The translations under genes and the position numbers were made by a program. Positions 32,448-41,426 of a stretch of DNA of 64,000 nucleotides are shown piece by piece. The DNA lies in the NCBI RefSeq assembly GCF_002101395.1, contig NZ_CP019706.1, positions 3,410,001 to 3,474,000 of the forward strand. The letters are read 5' to 3'. The stretch's first letter is position 1. The number at the start of each line of letters is the position of its first letter. The notes under the pieces were generated by a model. It did not search any database. It worked only from the letters and a program-made list of their open reading frames with translations, and had not been told where the DNA came from. The stretch is from Pantoea alhagi. Lineage in GTDB: Bacteria; Pseudomonadota; Gammaproteobacteria; Enterobacterales; Enterobacteriaceae.

Positions 32448-33254
32448 ATGGATTATCTTTGTCCCCTCTGTCAGCAGCCATTAACGCTGGTTCATCACAG
32501 CTGGCGCTGCGCGCAACAACATCAGTTTGATCGGGCAAAAGAGGGCTACGTTAATCTGTTGCCGGTGCAGCATAAGCGCTCCAAAGAGCCCGGCGACAGC
32601 GCAGAAATGATGCAGGCGCGTCGGCAGTTCCTGGATGCCGGTTACTATCAGCCGCTGCAGCAGCGAGTAGCTTCTTTATTAGCGCAACAGCTACCTGCGA
32701 AAGCCCGCATACTGGATATTGGCTGTGGCGAAGGTTATTACACCGCAGCGGTGGCCGATGCATCGGGAGAGCAGGCCAGCGTTTGCGGGCTGGATGTGGC
32801 TAAGGTGGCGATTCGGGCTGCGGCAAAACGCTATCGGCATATCGATTTTTGCGTTGCGTCCAGCCATCGTCTGCCTTTTGCCGATGCTTCCCTGGATGGC
32901 GTTTTACGCATTTACGCGCCCTGTAAGGCTGAAGAGCTGGCGCGCGTGATCCGCAGCGGTGGCTGCTTGTTAACCGTAACGCCTGGTCCACGCCATCTGC
33001 TGCAGTTCAAAGCGCTGATCTATTCGCAGGTGAGATTGCATGATACGCAGCAGGAAGTGCTGCCAGGATTTACGCTGGAACTGGAACAGCAGCTGGCGTA
33101 TCCGTTAACGTTAAGCGGTGCGGATGCGGTAACGCTACTGCAAATGACGCCGTTTGCCTGGCGCGCCAGCGCGGACGTATGGCAAGCGCTACGCGACAGT
33201 GCGCAATTCAGCAGCGAGGCGGATTTTATCGTACGTCTTTGGCGCCGTAGTTAA
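32448..33254 (+). CDS. rlmA: 23S rRNA (guanine-745 N1)-methyltransferase RlmA
   Basis: 268 residues. The N-terminal zinc finger has Cys5, Cys8, Cys21 and His25 (CPLC...RCAQQH) exactly as in E. coli RlmA(I). The SAM site is ILDIGCGEGYY (about 88-98), followed by CGLDVAK and the substrate-side loop RIYAPCK. It makes m1G745 in helix 35 of 23S rRNA. It is convergent with mntP, whose stop is only 9 bases away, leaving no room for a terminator between them. Confidence 0.94.
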   Translation: MDYLCPLCQQPLTLVHHSWRCAQQHQFDRAKEGYVNLLPVQHKRSKEPGDSAEMMQARRQFLDAGYYQPLQQRVASLLAQQLPAKARILDIGCGEGYYTAAVADASGEQASVCGLDVAKVAIRAAAKRYRHIDFCVASSHRLPFADASLDGVLRIYAPCKAEELARVIRSGGCLLTVTPGPRHLLQFKALIYSQVRLHDTQQEVLPGFTLELEQQLAYPLTLSGADAVTLLQMTPFAWRASADVWQALRDSAQFSSEADFIVRLWRRS

Positions 33255-33263
33255 TTGATAATG

Positions 33264-33833
33264 TCAGGCGAAATGCGTCCAGAGGATCTGCGCGCCAATG
33301 GCGATCAGCACTGCGCCGCCGAGCAGTTCAGCGCGTTTGCCCAGCAGCGGGCCGATCAGGCGCCCGATCAGCATACCAATGGTGGTCATGGTAAAGGTGG
33401 AGAGGCCAATCAGCAGCGCGGTCAGAACAATATTGACCTGCATAAACGCCAGGCTCACGCCAATTGCCATCGCATCCAGGCTGGTGGCGATAGCGGTGGT
33501 GACCAACAGGCCCAGTCCATGCTGTTTTACCGGTTCACAGGGCGCTGCCGTGACGGGCTGCTGGCGGCAGCCTTCAATCAGCATACGTCCGCCTAAAAAA
33601 CAGAGCAGGGTAAAAGCGATCCAGTGATCCCAACGGGCGACGAAGTGGGTAGCGAACTGGCCAAGCGACCAGCCGACCAGCGGCGTCAGGGTTTCAATAA
33701 CCCCAAAAATAAGCCCGGTGCGCAGCGCTTCGCGCAGTTGTGGACGTTGCAGGGCGGCGCCTTTACCGATGGCGACGGCAAATGCATCCATTGACATGCC
33801 AAAGGCAAGAATAAGCAGAGCGGAAAAAGTCAT
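33264..33833 (-). CDS. mntP: Manganese efflux protein MntP (YebN)
   Basis: 189 residues from ATG at 33833 (MTFSALLILAFGMSMDAFAV), the E. coli-like length; the longer frame lies in the riboswitch. Six membrane helices in two inverted halves, each with the acidic motif: FGMSMDAFAV in the first and IATSLDAMAIGV in the second, the Asp residues that bind Mn2+ in this family. It exports Mn2+ under excess. The leader carries a yybP-ykoY riboswitch; MntR control is also known in E. coli. Confidence 0.95.
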   Translation of the reverse strand: MTFSALLILAFGMSMDAFAVAIGKGAALQRPQLREALRTGLIFGVIETLTPLVGWSLGQFATHFVARWDHWIAFTLLCFLGGRMLIEGCRQQPVTAAPCEPVKQHGLGLLVTTAIATSLDAMAIGVSLAFMQVNIVLTALLIGLSTFTMTTIGMLIGRLIGPLLGKRAELLGGAVLIAIGAQILWTHFA

Positions 33834-33839
33834 CGAAGT

Positions 33840-34020
33840 CGTAACCTCGGCTGGGAATACCATAACCTGACGCGCCTTCCCAACCAGACAGGCACATCGG
33901 TCAATGGTCTCGCCTACCGTAAAAGGTCGCACGCGCCACGTTGCTGTAACAACGAGTATGTTGACAGGTGCATTTCTGTATTAATAACAGAAATCGGCTA
34001 CTCCCCAGGAACGGCGCTCA
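33840..34020 (-). promoter_or_regulatory. yybP-ykoY manganese riboswitch in the mntP leader
   Basis: The minus-strand leader shows the conserved GGGGAGTAGC block (around 34,000) and a later GGCGAGACC-like block about 80 bases on (near 33,910), with a paired arm between them (TTTCTGTTATTAATACAGAAA). These are the two Mn2+-binding internal loops of the yybP-ykoY class, known upstream of mntP in E. coli. Mn2+ binding turns on mntP expression. Ends are estimated. Confidence 0.85.
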
Positions 34021-34149
34021 CCTTACCACATTATCTTTTGTCGTCAAAATAAAAATAGTGTCACGACAGCTTGTATGGATATTATATGTTGCGCTGATAA
34101 CAACAGGTAAAAATAATCCTGATAATGTTAAGGGAATGATGTTGAAATA

Positions 34150-34203
34150 AAAAAGGCACACACTTTATGTGCAATGTTATAGCCTGTTGAATATGCCTTT
34201 TGC
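34150..34203 (-). terminator. Nested inverted repeat after the man operon
   Basis: AAAAGGCA (about 34,151) pairs with TGCCTTTT (about 34,195), with an inner hairpin GCACA...TGTGC. It lies just past the yobD stop and, read leftward, ends in a T run, so it probably terminates manXYZ-yobD. Confidence 0.5.
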
Positions 34204-34214
34204 TATATTTTATC

Positions 34215-34673
34215 TTATTGATTTTCAACCATTACATGGTAAATTTTTTCCAGATCGTCCAGTTTACTGACCCTGATTAACAGGTTTCGCTGTTCCAGTT
34301 GAATAACCAGAATGCCATCCTCTGATAAATTCATACCTTTTATACGGTCATAATTAACCCAGGCATTCGTGAAGAAAAGGCCCTGTTTTTTTAGTAATAA
34401 CTGTGGAGTGCGGATCCATGAGAGATAAACCGAAACGACAATGAGTGCCAACAATAATGTCGTGGTTATTACGGGTCCCTGTTGGGTGACGTTATTATAA
34501 ATAAGAATCATTATCAGGCCGATAAAAATAATATTATCGACTTTGCTGCGGCGCTGTAGGGGAACCTGCAGCAGCGTTGGGCCGTGACGACGCGGCATTA
34601 TCCACTGATCGTAAATGGCGTACAGCAGCAGCAAGGCGATAAACAGCACCAGAACAATGTCAGTTAACGACAT
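34215..34673 (-). CDS. yobD: YobD family membrane protein (DUF986)
   Basis: 152 residues, the E. coli YobD length. Three predicted membrane helices (about 5-20, LVLFIALLLLYAIYD; 48-62, IIFIGLIMILIYN; 70-90, TTLLLALIVVSVYL) and a C-terminal cytoplasmic domain (MNLSEDGILVIQLEQRNLLI...DDLEKIY). It is the last gene of the mannose PTS operon, 85 bases after manZ. Conserved position suggests a link with sugar uptake, but its role is unknown. Confidence 0.9.
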   Translation of the reverse strand: MSLTDIVLVLFIALLLLYAIYDQWIMPRRHGPTLLQVPLQRRSKVDNIIFIGLIMILIYNNVTQQGPVITTTLLLALIVVSVYLSWIRTPQLLLKKQGLFFTNAWVNYDRIKGMNLSEDGILVIQLEQRNLLIRVSKLDDLEKIYHVMVENQ

Positions 34674-34758
34674 AAAGACTCCTCAGATAACGCCGGCAGA
34701 CGGAGCTGAATAAAAAAACGGCCAGCCGTGGCAAGCGACTGACCGTCTGAAACGCGGG

Positions 34759-35607
34759 TTACAGGCCCAGCAGGCCGATCCAGTAACCAAAAATACCGAT
34801 CGCAAAGAAGCCAATGATGATCCACAGCGCGTTCACTTTGCGGCGCAGCAGCCACATACAGCCAAAGGTAAGCAGCAGCGGCACCAGCCCCGGCATCAGC
34901 TGATCCAGAATCGACTGTACCGTGGTAACGGTGGTTTTACCGGTTTGGTCGGTAATACGTGAAACCACCAGCGGGATGTTAACGTGGGTCCATTTGTTAA
35001 CCAGCGCCCCCATAACAAACAGGCCAAGAATAGACGCCCCCTCCGTAAGCTTTTGCAGGAAGCCGCCACCCATATCATTAACGATATCTACCCCTTTTTT
35101 GTAGCCATACGCTACGCCGTAGTAACGAAACAGCAGACGTACCGCGTTAAACAGCACAAAAAACAGTAGCGGGCCAAGCAAACTGCCGGTCATGGCGATA
35201 CCGGCACCCAGCGCAGCGAAGACCGGACGCATGGTGCCCCAGAATATGGGATCGCCGACGCCCGCCAGCGGTCCCATCAGGCCCACTTTGATGCCGTTGA
35301 TCGCGGCATCGTCAATGGGCGCGCCATTGGCCCGCTGCTCTTCCATCGCCAGCGTGACGCCCAGGATAGGCGCGGCCGGATAGGGATGGGTGTTAAAAAA
35401 CTCCAGGTGCCGCCTGATGGCCTGACGGCGCTCTTCATTATTTTCCGGGTAAAGCCGACGGATAGCGGGAACCATCGAGAAGCAGAAGCCCAGCGCCTGC
35501 ATACGTTCGAAATTCCACGAGCCCTGAAAAAGATTGGAGCGCAGAAAGACGCTACGCACATCGCCGCGCGTCAGTTTTTTTGCCGTTGCTGTAGTTGTAT
35601 CTACCAT
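34759..35607 (-). CDS. manZ: Mannose PTS component IID (ManZ)
   Basis: 282 residues from ATG at 35607 (MVDTTTATAKKLTRGDVRSV); the upstream ATG two codons earlier sits too close to the AAGGGG ribosome site. The IID signature is clear: RSNLFQGSWNFERMQALGFC near the N-terminus, then GLMGPLAGVGDPIFWGT and a C-terminal membrane region. With ManY it forms the membrane channel for mannose, glucose and glucosamine, and is also known as a receptor for phage lambda DNA entry and some class-II bacteriocins. Confidence 0.95.
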   Translation of the reverse strand: MVDTTTATAKKLTRGDVRSVFLRSNLFQGSWNFERMQALGFCFSMVPAIRRLYPENNEERRQAIRRHLEFFNTHPYPAAPILGVTLAMEEQRANGAPIDDAAINGIKVGLMGPLAGVGDPIFWGTMRPVFAALGAGIAMTGSLLGPLLFFVLFNAVRLLFRYYGVAYGYKKGVDIVNDMGGGFLQKLTEGASILGLFVMGALVNKWTHVNIPLVVSRITDQTGKTTVTTVQSILDQLMPGLVPLLLTFGCMWLLRRKVNALWIIIGFFAIGIFGYWIGLLGL

Positions 35608-35618
35608 TTGCATACCCC

Positions 35619-36425
35619 TTAATCTAATTCGTTATCCAGGTCGTTCCGGGCCGGGCCTGAGGCAGGCGCAGCGCCACCAGCGGCACGGTTATATTTGGGA
35701 CTGAGCTGAATATAAAGCGCAGCCATTACCGCGCCAATCACGCCCAGCGCAACCAGGTTGAAATCGGTAAAGGCGGCGGTAACAAAGCCCAGGTAGAAAA
35801 ACGGCATCAGATAGCCAGCGCGCATCATATTGATAACCATCGCATAGCCCACTACCACAATCATGCCACCCGCAATATTCAGACCGTTGGTAACCACTTC
35901 CGGGATGGCGTTCAGCATATTCTGGACCGCGTCGGTACCTACCGATACCGCCACAATCACTGCGGGGATAGCGATACGCATTGCCTGCAGAATCAGCGCG
36001 GTGACGTGGATCCATGAAATGGCGGTGAGGTTACCTTTATCCGCCGCTTTATCTGCCGCGTGCTGGAAAGCAACGGTGATAGTACGCACGATAATGGTTA
36101 ATACCTGACCTGCAGCGGCCAGAGGGATCGCCAGGGCGATACCGGCACCGATGCTCTGACCGCCGGCAATCACCAGGATGGTGGAAATGATCGAGGCCAG
36201 CGCGGCGTCCGGTGCGACGGCTGCGCCGATATTCATCCAGCCCAGCGCGATCATCTCCAGCGTACCGCCGATAATAATGCCGGTTTTCATATCGCCCAGC
36301 ACGGCGCCGATTAAGGTACAGGCGACCAGCGGCCGGTGAAACTGGAACTCATCCAGAATGGATTCCACACCGGCAATACAGGCGACAATAAACACCAGCG
36401 CAATTTGTAGAGTGGTGACTTCCAT
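35619..36425 (-). CDS. manY: Mannose PTS component IIC (ManY)
   Basis: 268 residues (E. coli 266), about eight membrane segments. Recognisable IIC blocks: ACIAGVESILDEFQFHRPLV, GDMKTGIIIGGTLEMIALGW and MNIGAAVAPDAALASIISTI. The C-terminal tail is Ala/Pro/Gly-rich and a few residues longer than in E. coli. It forms the sugar-translocating unit with ManZ, 11 bases downstream. ATG with AGGAG upstream. Confidence 0.95.
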   Translation of the reverse strand: MEVTTLQIALVFIVACIAGVESILDEFQFHRPLVACTLIGAVLGDMKTGIIIGGTLEMIALGWMNIGAAVAPDAALASIISTILVIAGGQSIGAGIALAIPLAAAGQVLTIIVRTITVAFQHAADKAADKGNLTAISWIHVTALILQAMRIAIPAVIVAVSVGTDAVQNMLNAIPEVVTNGLNIAGGMIVVVGYAMVINMMRAGYLMPFFYLGFVTAAFTDFNLVALGVIGAVMAALYIQLSPKYNRAAGGAAPASGPARNDLDNELD

Positions 36426-36490
36426 TGCACTTCTCCTGTGACAGAGTAAAACTACATGAAACCTGAAATATCAGGCGCGTGGGATGGCGA

Positions 36491-37453
36491 TCAGTGGTTC
36501 ATTTTGGCGATCAGATCCATCATTTTCAGTCGTGGATCGTTGGAGACTTTTCTGACTTCCAGTTCGATACCGCGAGCGTTGAGTTTTTTAAACGCTTCGA
36601 TATCTTTGTCATCCACAGAAACAGCGTTGTTGACCTGCGTTTTCCCCTGGCGGAAGGCCATGCCGCCGATGTTGACTGATTTCACCTCAACGCCCTGCTC
36701 AACGACCCGCACCACATCGGTCGGATTGGTGAACAGCAGCATGACGCGATCGTGGGCATACTTTGGGTTATTCCAGACGCGGACCATTTTATCGATATCT
36801 ACCACGTGCGCGCTGACGCCTGGCGGCGCCACCTGGGTGAGCAGCGTTTTACGCACCTTATCGGCCGCCACTTCATCACTAACGACGATAATGCGGTTAA
36901 CGTTGGTCTCCTTGGTCCAGCGCGTCGCCACCTGACCATGGATCAGACGGTCATCAATACGTACCAGACCGATTTTCATATGATCTTCCGGACCCAGCAC
37001 CGGCTGCGGCGCGGCTGAACGCGCAGGGGCCGCTGGCGCCGCAACCGCTTCCGGCGCTTCGGCTTTCAGCGCTTTCACGCCTTCACGGCCGGTTTCCACT
37101 GCAATGGCGACCAGCTCGTCAAAGGCAGGATCGTCATCCCGCGCCATCAGGGTTTCCACCAACATAGGAATGTTGACGCCCGCAATAACCTCATGCTGCT
37201 GTTTATCCACGACGATACGGCTCGCCGCGTTGAACGGACTTCCTCCCCAGGTGTCGACCAGAAAAAGCACGCCTTTGCTGGTATCGAGCTCAGCGAGACG
37301 CGCGTGGTATTTTTCAATCAGGGTTTCAGCATTTTCACCTGGCACGAAATCGATCCAGCCAATGTTTTGCTGCTCACCTAATAGCATTTCGGCGGTTTTG
37401 AGCAGCTGCTCCGCCGCCCAACCGTGTGTGCCGATTACAATAGCAATAGTCAC
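36491..37453 (-). CDS. manX: Mannose PTS component IIAB (ManX)
   Basis: 320 residues from a GTG at 37453 behind GGAGGTAGCAA; E. coli manX also starts with GTG. IIA domain with phospho-accepting His10 (VIGTHGWAAEQLL), an Ala/Pro-rich linker (about 135-158) and IIB with the second phospho-His in IDDRLIHGQVATRW. It passes phosphate from HPr to the incoming sugar. First gene of manXYZ-yobD. A CRP-like and an Mlc/NagC-like site lie upstream. Confidence 0.96.
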   Translation of the reverse strand: MTIAIVIGTHGWAAEQLLKTAEMLLGEQQNIGWIDFVPGENAETLIEKYHARLAELDTSKGVLFLVDTWGGSPFNAASRIVVDKQQHEVIAGVNIPMLVETLMARDDDPAFDELVAIAVETGREGVKALKAEAPEAVAAPAAPARSAAPQPVLGPEDHMKIGLVRIDDRLIHGQVATRWTKETNVNRIIVVSDEVAADKVRKTLLTQVAPPGVSAHVVDIDKMVRVWNNPKYAHDRVMLLFTNPTDVVRVVEQGVEVKSVNIGGMAFRQGKTQVNNAVSVDDKDIEAFKKLNARGIELEVRKVSNDPRLKMMDLIAKMNH

Positions 37454-37640
37454 TTGCTACCTCCGTTTTCATTATTGAGCGATTCAGTCCAAAACCGATT
37501 CGCCAACGCTGTTATCCGGGCGTTGCTGTTTCAACGGTAATGAACATGCAGGCCTTGCCGTCAGCGGAGCGCTTCTTTTTATATAACTGACAACCTAAAG
37601 ATAACTTCGGGATTTATTTTAGTGAGTGAAAAAATAAATT

Positions 37641-37690
37641 TTGTGACCCGCCTCAGTTATTTACAGGCTTATCATTTCGAAACGAATAAT
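37641..37690 (-). promoter_or_regulatory. CRP-like and Mlc/NagC-like sites of the man promoter
   Basis: TTGTGACCCGCCTCAGTTAT (37,641-37,660) has a good TGTGA half and a poor second half. ATCATTTCGAAACGAATAAT (37,671-37,690) matches the Mlc/NagC pattern TTATTTCG-x-CGAAAATAA in its TTTCG...CGAA core. Both proteins control manXYZ in E. coli, so the positions are plausible. Confidence 0.5.
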
Positions 37691-37815
37691 TAATATAAGT
37701 AATCAAGATGCGTAAATTTTTATTAACTATGAGAAATTATTTTGACGACCCTGTGTCAACTGCTAATATCATTTCCTCTTTTTCAATACAGGAGTAACGG
37801 GCCTCAGCCCTCCCT

Positions 37816-37989
37816 ATGGACTGTCACCGACGTCTTTTATTCACGCCACCGGGTCATCCGGCTTCTTTGTTAACGCCTTCTGGCGTCACCCTCGGTTCTG
37901 CTTTCCTGTTCTGCCGCGCTACGGTTGTTGAACCCGGCGTTCGGTTTTCCTGCTGCATTTTTCGGAGTCTGTTATGGAATTTCTTTTAG
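37816..37989 (+). CDS. Candidate leader ORF overlapping the yoaE start
   Basis: An ATG at 37816 opens 57 codons (MDCHRRLLFTPPGHPASLLT ... FRSLLWNFF) that cross the yoaE start and stop at TAG 37987-37989, a 16-base overlap in a different frame. A leader peptide named YoaL has been reported upstream of yoaE in E. coli, so translational coupling is plausible, though I cannot align the two from memory. Against it: no Shine-Dalgarno sequence close to the ATG (the nearest GGAG is 25 bases away). Confidence 0.3.
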   Translation: MDCHRRLLFTPPGHPASLLTPSGVTLGSAFLFCRATVVEPGVRFSCCIFRSLLWNFF

Positions 37990-39539
37990 ACCCTTCGATT
38001 TGGGCCGGTCTGCTGACGCTTATTGTTCTGGAGATCGTGCTGGGGATTGATAACCTGGTTTTTATCGCCATTCTCGCCGATAAGCTGCCGCCAAAAGAGC
38101 GTGACAAAGCGCGTCTGATTGGCCTGTCGCTGGCGCTGCTGATGCGTCTGGGCCTGCTGTCGTTAATCTCCTGGATGGTAACCCTGACGCGACCGCTGTT
38201 CAGCATTGGGCAGTTTAGCTTTGCCGGACGCGATCTTATCCTGCTGGCGGGCGGTCTCTTTTTGCTGTTCAAGGCCACGATGGAGCTGCATGAGCGGCTG
38301 GAAAACCATCCGCACGACAGCAACGGCAATAAAAGCTACGCCAGCTTCTGGGCGGTGGTGGCTCAGATTGTGGTGCTGGACGCTGTTTTCTCGCTGGATG
38401 CGGTCATTACCGCCGTGGGCATGGTGAACCATTTACCGGTTATGATGACCGCCGTGGTGATCGCGATGGGCATTATGCTGCTGGCCTCCAAACCGCTCAC
38501 CAATTTCGTGAATGCGCATCCGACCGTGGTAGTGCTCTGTCTGAGCTTCCTGCTGATGATTGGTCTGAGCCTGGTAGCTGAAGGGTTTGGTTTCCATATT
38601 CCTAAAGGGTATCTCTATGCGGCGATTGGCTTCTCGATTCTGATTGAGTTGTTCAACCAGATCGCCCGGCGCAATTTTATCCGTCATCAGTCGCATCGCC
38701 CCATGCGTGAACGTACCGCAGAAGCGATCTTACGTCTGATGGGCGGACGTCGTGGCGGAGCAGCAAGCGTGGAAGCGGGGCAGAGTACCGTAGAAAATCC
38801 AAAGCTGCCGCAGGAAACCTTCAAGGATGAAGAACGCTATATGATTAACGGCGTATTAACGCTGGCCTCGCGCTCGATTCGCAGCATCATGACGCCGCGC
38901 GGAGAGATTTCCTGGGTGGATGCCACTAAGCCACTGGATGAGATCCGCATGCAGCTGCTGGATACGCCGCACAGCCTGTTTCCGGTTTGCCGTGGCGAGC
39001 TGGATGAGGTTATCGGCATCGTGCGTGCCAAAGATCTTCTGGTGGCGCTGGAGCAGGGCATGAATATTCATACTTTCGCCGCCTCATCGCCGCCGCTGAT
39101 CGTCCCGGAAACGCTGGACCCCATTAACTTACTGGGCGTGCTGCGTCGGGCAAAAGGCAGCTTTGTGCTGGTGACCAATGAATTTGGTGTGGTACAGGGG
39201 CTGGTGACGCCGCTGGACGTGCTGGAAGCAATCGCCGGTGAGTTCCCGGATGAAGATGAAACGCCAGATATTGTTGTTGATGGCGATAGCTGGCTGGCAA
39301 AAGGCGGCACCGATTTGCATTCGCTGCAGCAGCGGCTCGACTACTTCGATCTGGTTAAGCCAGGCGATAATCACGCTTCGCTGGCCGGCCTGCTGATTGC
39401 GCAGAAAGGTCAGCTTCCGTTGCCAGGGGAGACGATCGATATGCCGCCGTTGCATTTCATGATTGTCGAAGCGACCGATTATCGTATTGATTTGGTGCGT
39501 ATCATCAAGGATCGGCCGCAGGACGAAGAAGAAAGTTAA
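37974..39539 (+). CDS. yoaE: TerC-family membrane protein with CBS and CorC domains (YoaE)
   Basis: 521 residues (E. coli 518). N-terminal TerC domain with about seven membrane helices (LEIVLGIDNLVFIAILADKL, VLDAVFSLDAVITAVGMVNH), whose conserved acidic pairs are typical of TerC/Alx metal exporters. A CBS pair follows (about 310-430; MTPRGEISWVDA, NEFGVVQGLVTPLDVLEAI), and a C-terminal CorC/HlyC transporter-associated domain (YRIDLVRI end). Probable inner-membrane cation efflux or envelope protein; substrate unproven. Divergent from manX. Confidence 0.9.
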   Translation: MEFLLDPSIWAGLLTLIVLEIVLGIDNLVFIAILADKLPPKERDKARLIGLSLALLMRLGLLSLISWMVTLTRPLFSIGQFSFAGRDLILLAGGLFLLFKATMELHERLENHPHDSNGNKSYASFWAVVAQIVVLDAVFSLDAVITAVGMVNHLPVMMTAVVIAMGIMLLASKPLTNFVNAHPTVVVLCLSFLLMIGLSLVAEGFGFHIPKGYLYAAIGFSILIELFNQIARRNFIRHQSHRPMRERTAEAILRLMGGRRGGAASVEAGQSTVENPKLPQETFKDEERYMINGVLTLASRSIRSIMTPRGEISWVDATKPLDEIRMQLLDTPHSLFPVCRGELDEVIGIVRAKDLLVALEQGMNIHTFAASSPPLIVPETLDPINLLGVLRRAKGSFVLVTNEFGVVQGLVTPLDVLEAIAGEFPDEDETPDIVVDGDSWLAKGGTDLHSLQQRLDYFDLVKPGDNHASLAGLLIAQKGQLPLPGETIDMPPLHFMIVEATDYRIDLVRIIKDRPQDEEES

Positions 39540-39545
39540 TGCGAT

Positions 39546-39568
39546 TGCCGGGACAGCGCGTCCCGGCA
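39546..39568. terminator. Terminator between convergent yoaE and pdeD
   Basis: Perfect 9-bp stem TGCCGGGAC/GTCCCGGCA with loop AGCGC, 6 bases after the yoaE stop and abutting the pdeD stop. Confidence 0.75.
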
Positions 39569-39569
39569 G

Positions 39570-41132
39570 TTACTCTGGCAGGCTGGCCTGATGCTGAGCC
39601 AGCCATGCCGGAAATGCTTCCAGCGGCATCGGACGAGCATAGTAGTAGCCCTGTAAGGTATCCACGCCGCGCTGGCGCAAATAGCTGGCCTGCTCGGCAG
39701 TTTCCACGCCTTCCGCCACCAGTCTGATATGCAGTCGCTGCGCCAGAGAAATTACCATATCGGTTACCGTTGCGTTAATCGCATCGGTGCCAATGGCAGC
39801 GGTAAAAATCTTATCCAGCTTCAACACATCCGGGCTTAGGGTTTTCAGATAGGAAAGCGAGCTGTGGCCGGTACCAAAATCGTCAATCGCGACCCTGATG
39901 CCTGACTGTTGCAGCTGGGCCACCACACTTTGATCCATCAACGGCAATGCATCACGCTCCGTTAACTCCACCACTAATCGTGGTAGCGGATTAGCCGGCC
40001 ACCAGATTTTTTGCAAGTCATCAATAATGGCCTGGTTATGAAAATGGCTGGCGGCAACGTTAATAGCAATATGAAAATCAGCGGTATGCGGCAGTTGCGG
40101 CAAATGGCGCACGGTTTCGTTAAGGACAAAGCGGGTCAGTGGAGCAATAAGATTATGTCGCTCGGCCAGCGGAATAAACAGATCCGGCGGTATCCAGCCC
40201 TGACGCGAGTTATGCCAGCGCAGCAAGAGCTCAATGCCGTCGCAGTTACCGGTGCGGCTATCGATAAGCGGCTGGCAGTACACCATAAATTCATGCGCAG
40301 AGAGACCATAGCCGATTTGCCAGGAGAAGCTCATGCGGTTAGCTGTCGCCAGCCAGACAATATAGCCGGTTAGCAGGCTAAGCAGCAGGGCGAGCGGCAG
40401 CTGTGAAGGCAGTGACAGCAAGGCCAACTGGGTAGGCGCTGGTCCGTACAGGATAATGGTAAAAGGGTAGCGCAATGAGCTCTGTTGATAGCTGACTTCA
40501 CCTTCTGCCGGGCGGGTATTTTCAATTAGCGGATTACCATACTCCAGGCTTTTGCCACCGATATTAAACACCGCGCGCTCTACCCAGGGCTGCGTTGGCT
40601 CCAGCAGATAGCGGCTCATCAATTCGATATTGATAACCTGCAAAATGCCGCTGCGATTATCCAGCGAACTGGCGGTCCAGAGCAGTAAAATCGGCGATCC
40701 TTTAATCAGAACGTTGTCCACGCCCAGCGTCATGCGCTGATTATCTACTGCCAGTTCGGGGTAAGTTTCATTGAAGATGAGCGATTGATCGCCAAACACG
40801 CTGGAGCAGTAAACACGATTCTTATCCACTAACAGGATGGCACGCACGGTTTGCATGGCGGAGATTTTTTCATGCAGCAGAAAGCGGATATCGTTGCATT
40901 TAAGCCCAACCAGGCCGACGGTATTATTTGCTGCTACGTCCAGCGGTGAGAAAAGGCGATCGAAACGCTGAATAGCGTTACTGGCAAACTGTTGCGACTG
41001 CTGCTCTATCCGCTTTTTTTCTTCTAAGTAGCGAAAAGTGAGTGTAAGGATAAGCACCAGTGCAGCGACTATCGACGCGATAAACAGCCTTTTACGGCGA
41101 AGTTGTCCAATAATCTGCTGGGATATTTGCAT
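39570..41132 (-). CDS. pdeD: c-di-GMP phosphodiesterase PdeD (YoaD), CSS-EAL
   Basis: 520 residues (E. coli 532). N-terminal membrane helix (about 17-34, LFIASIVAALVLILTLTF), a periplasmic CSS-motif domain (YCSSVFG near residue 108), a second helix (LPLALLLSLLTGYIVWLA near 245) and a C-terminal EAL domain. The EAL core is intact in its key residues: ELLLRW (variant of EAL), NVAASHF, VELTERDAL, DDFGTGHSSLSYL, KLDKIF and EGVE. An active enzyme that lowers c-di-GMP, with redox control by the CSS cysteines through DsbA/DsbB, is expected from the family. Confidence 0.9.
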   Translation of the reverse strand: MQISQQIIGQLRRKRLFIASIVAALVLILTLTFRYLEEKKRIEQQSQQFASNAIQRFDRLFSPLDVAANNTVGLVGLKCNDIRFLLHEKISAMQTVRAILLVDKNRVYCSSVFGDQSLIFNETYPELAVDNQRMTLGVDNVLIKGSPILLLWTASSLDNRSGILQVINIELMSRYLLEPTQPWVERAVFNIGGKSLEYGNPLIENTRPAEGEVSYQQSSLRYPFTIILYGPAPTQLALLSLPSQLPLALLLSLLTGYIVWLATANRMSFSWQIGYGLSAHEFMVYCQPLIDSRTGNCDGIELLLRWHNSRQGWIPPDLFIPLAERHNLIAPLTRFVLNETVRHLPQLPHTADFHIAINVAASHFHNQAIIDDLQKIWWPANPLPRLVVELTERDALPLMDQSVVAQLQQSGIRVAIDDFGTGHSSLSYLKTLSPDVLKLDKIFTAAIGTDAINATVTDMVISLAQRLHIRLVAEGVETAEQASYLRQRGVDTLQGYYYARPMPLEAFPAWLAQHQASLPE

Positions 41133-41386
41133 CCGTAGCCACCCTTTACACCCAAATAAAATTCCGACATTTCCATATCGGCATCAGCGGCATTAAGTTT
41201 AGCGACGTTGGAGAAAAAGACGCGTCTGTGGGAGTAAGCGTTGGGCCTCAGAGAGCAACAGCAAGCCGTCCCGGCTGAGTCGTGATGAAGCGTCCTGAAA
41301 GAGGAATTAATAAAAGGAGCCTGCGCATGCAGGGCAGCCACACGACACCTGATATCCATGTGCGGGCACCAGGTACCTTATAATAA

Positions 41387-41417
41387 GCCTGAGCCGCGCT
41401 CAAAATGCGGCTCAGGC
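41387..41417. terminator. Terminator after sdaA
   Basis: Perfect 11-bp stem GCCTGAGCCGC/GCGGCTCAGGC with a 9-base loop, 10 bases past the sdaA stop at 41427. Confidence 0.8.
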
Positions 41418-41426
41418 AAGTGATAT

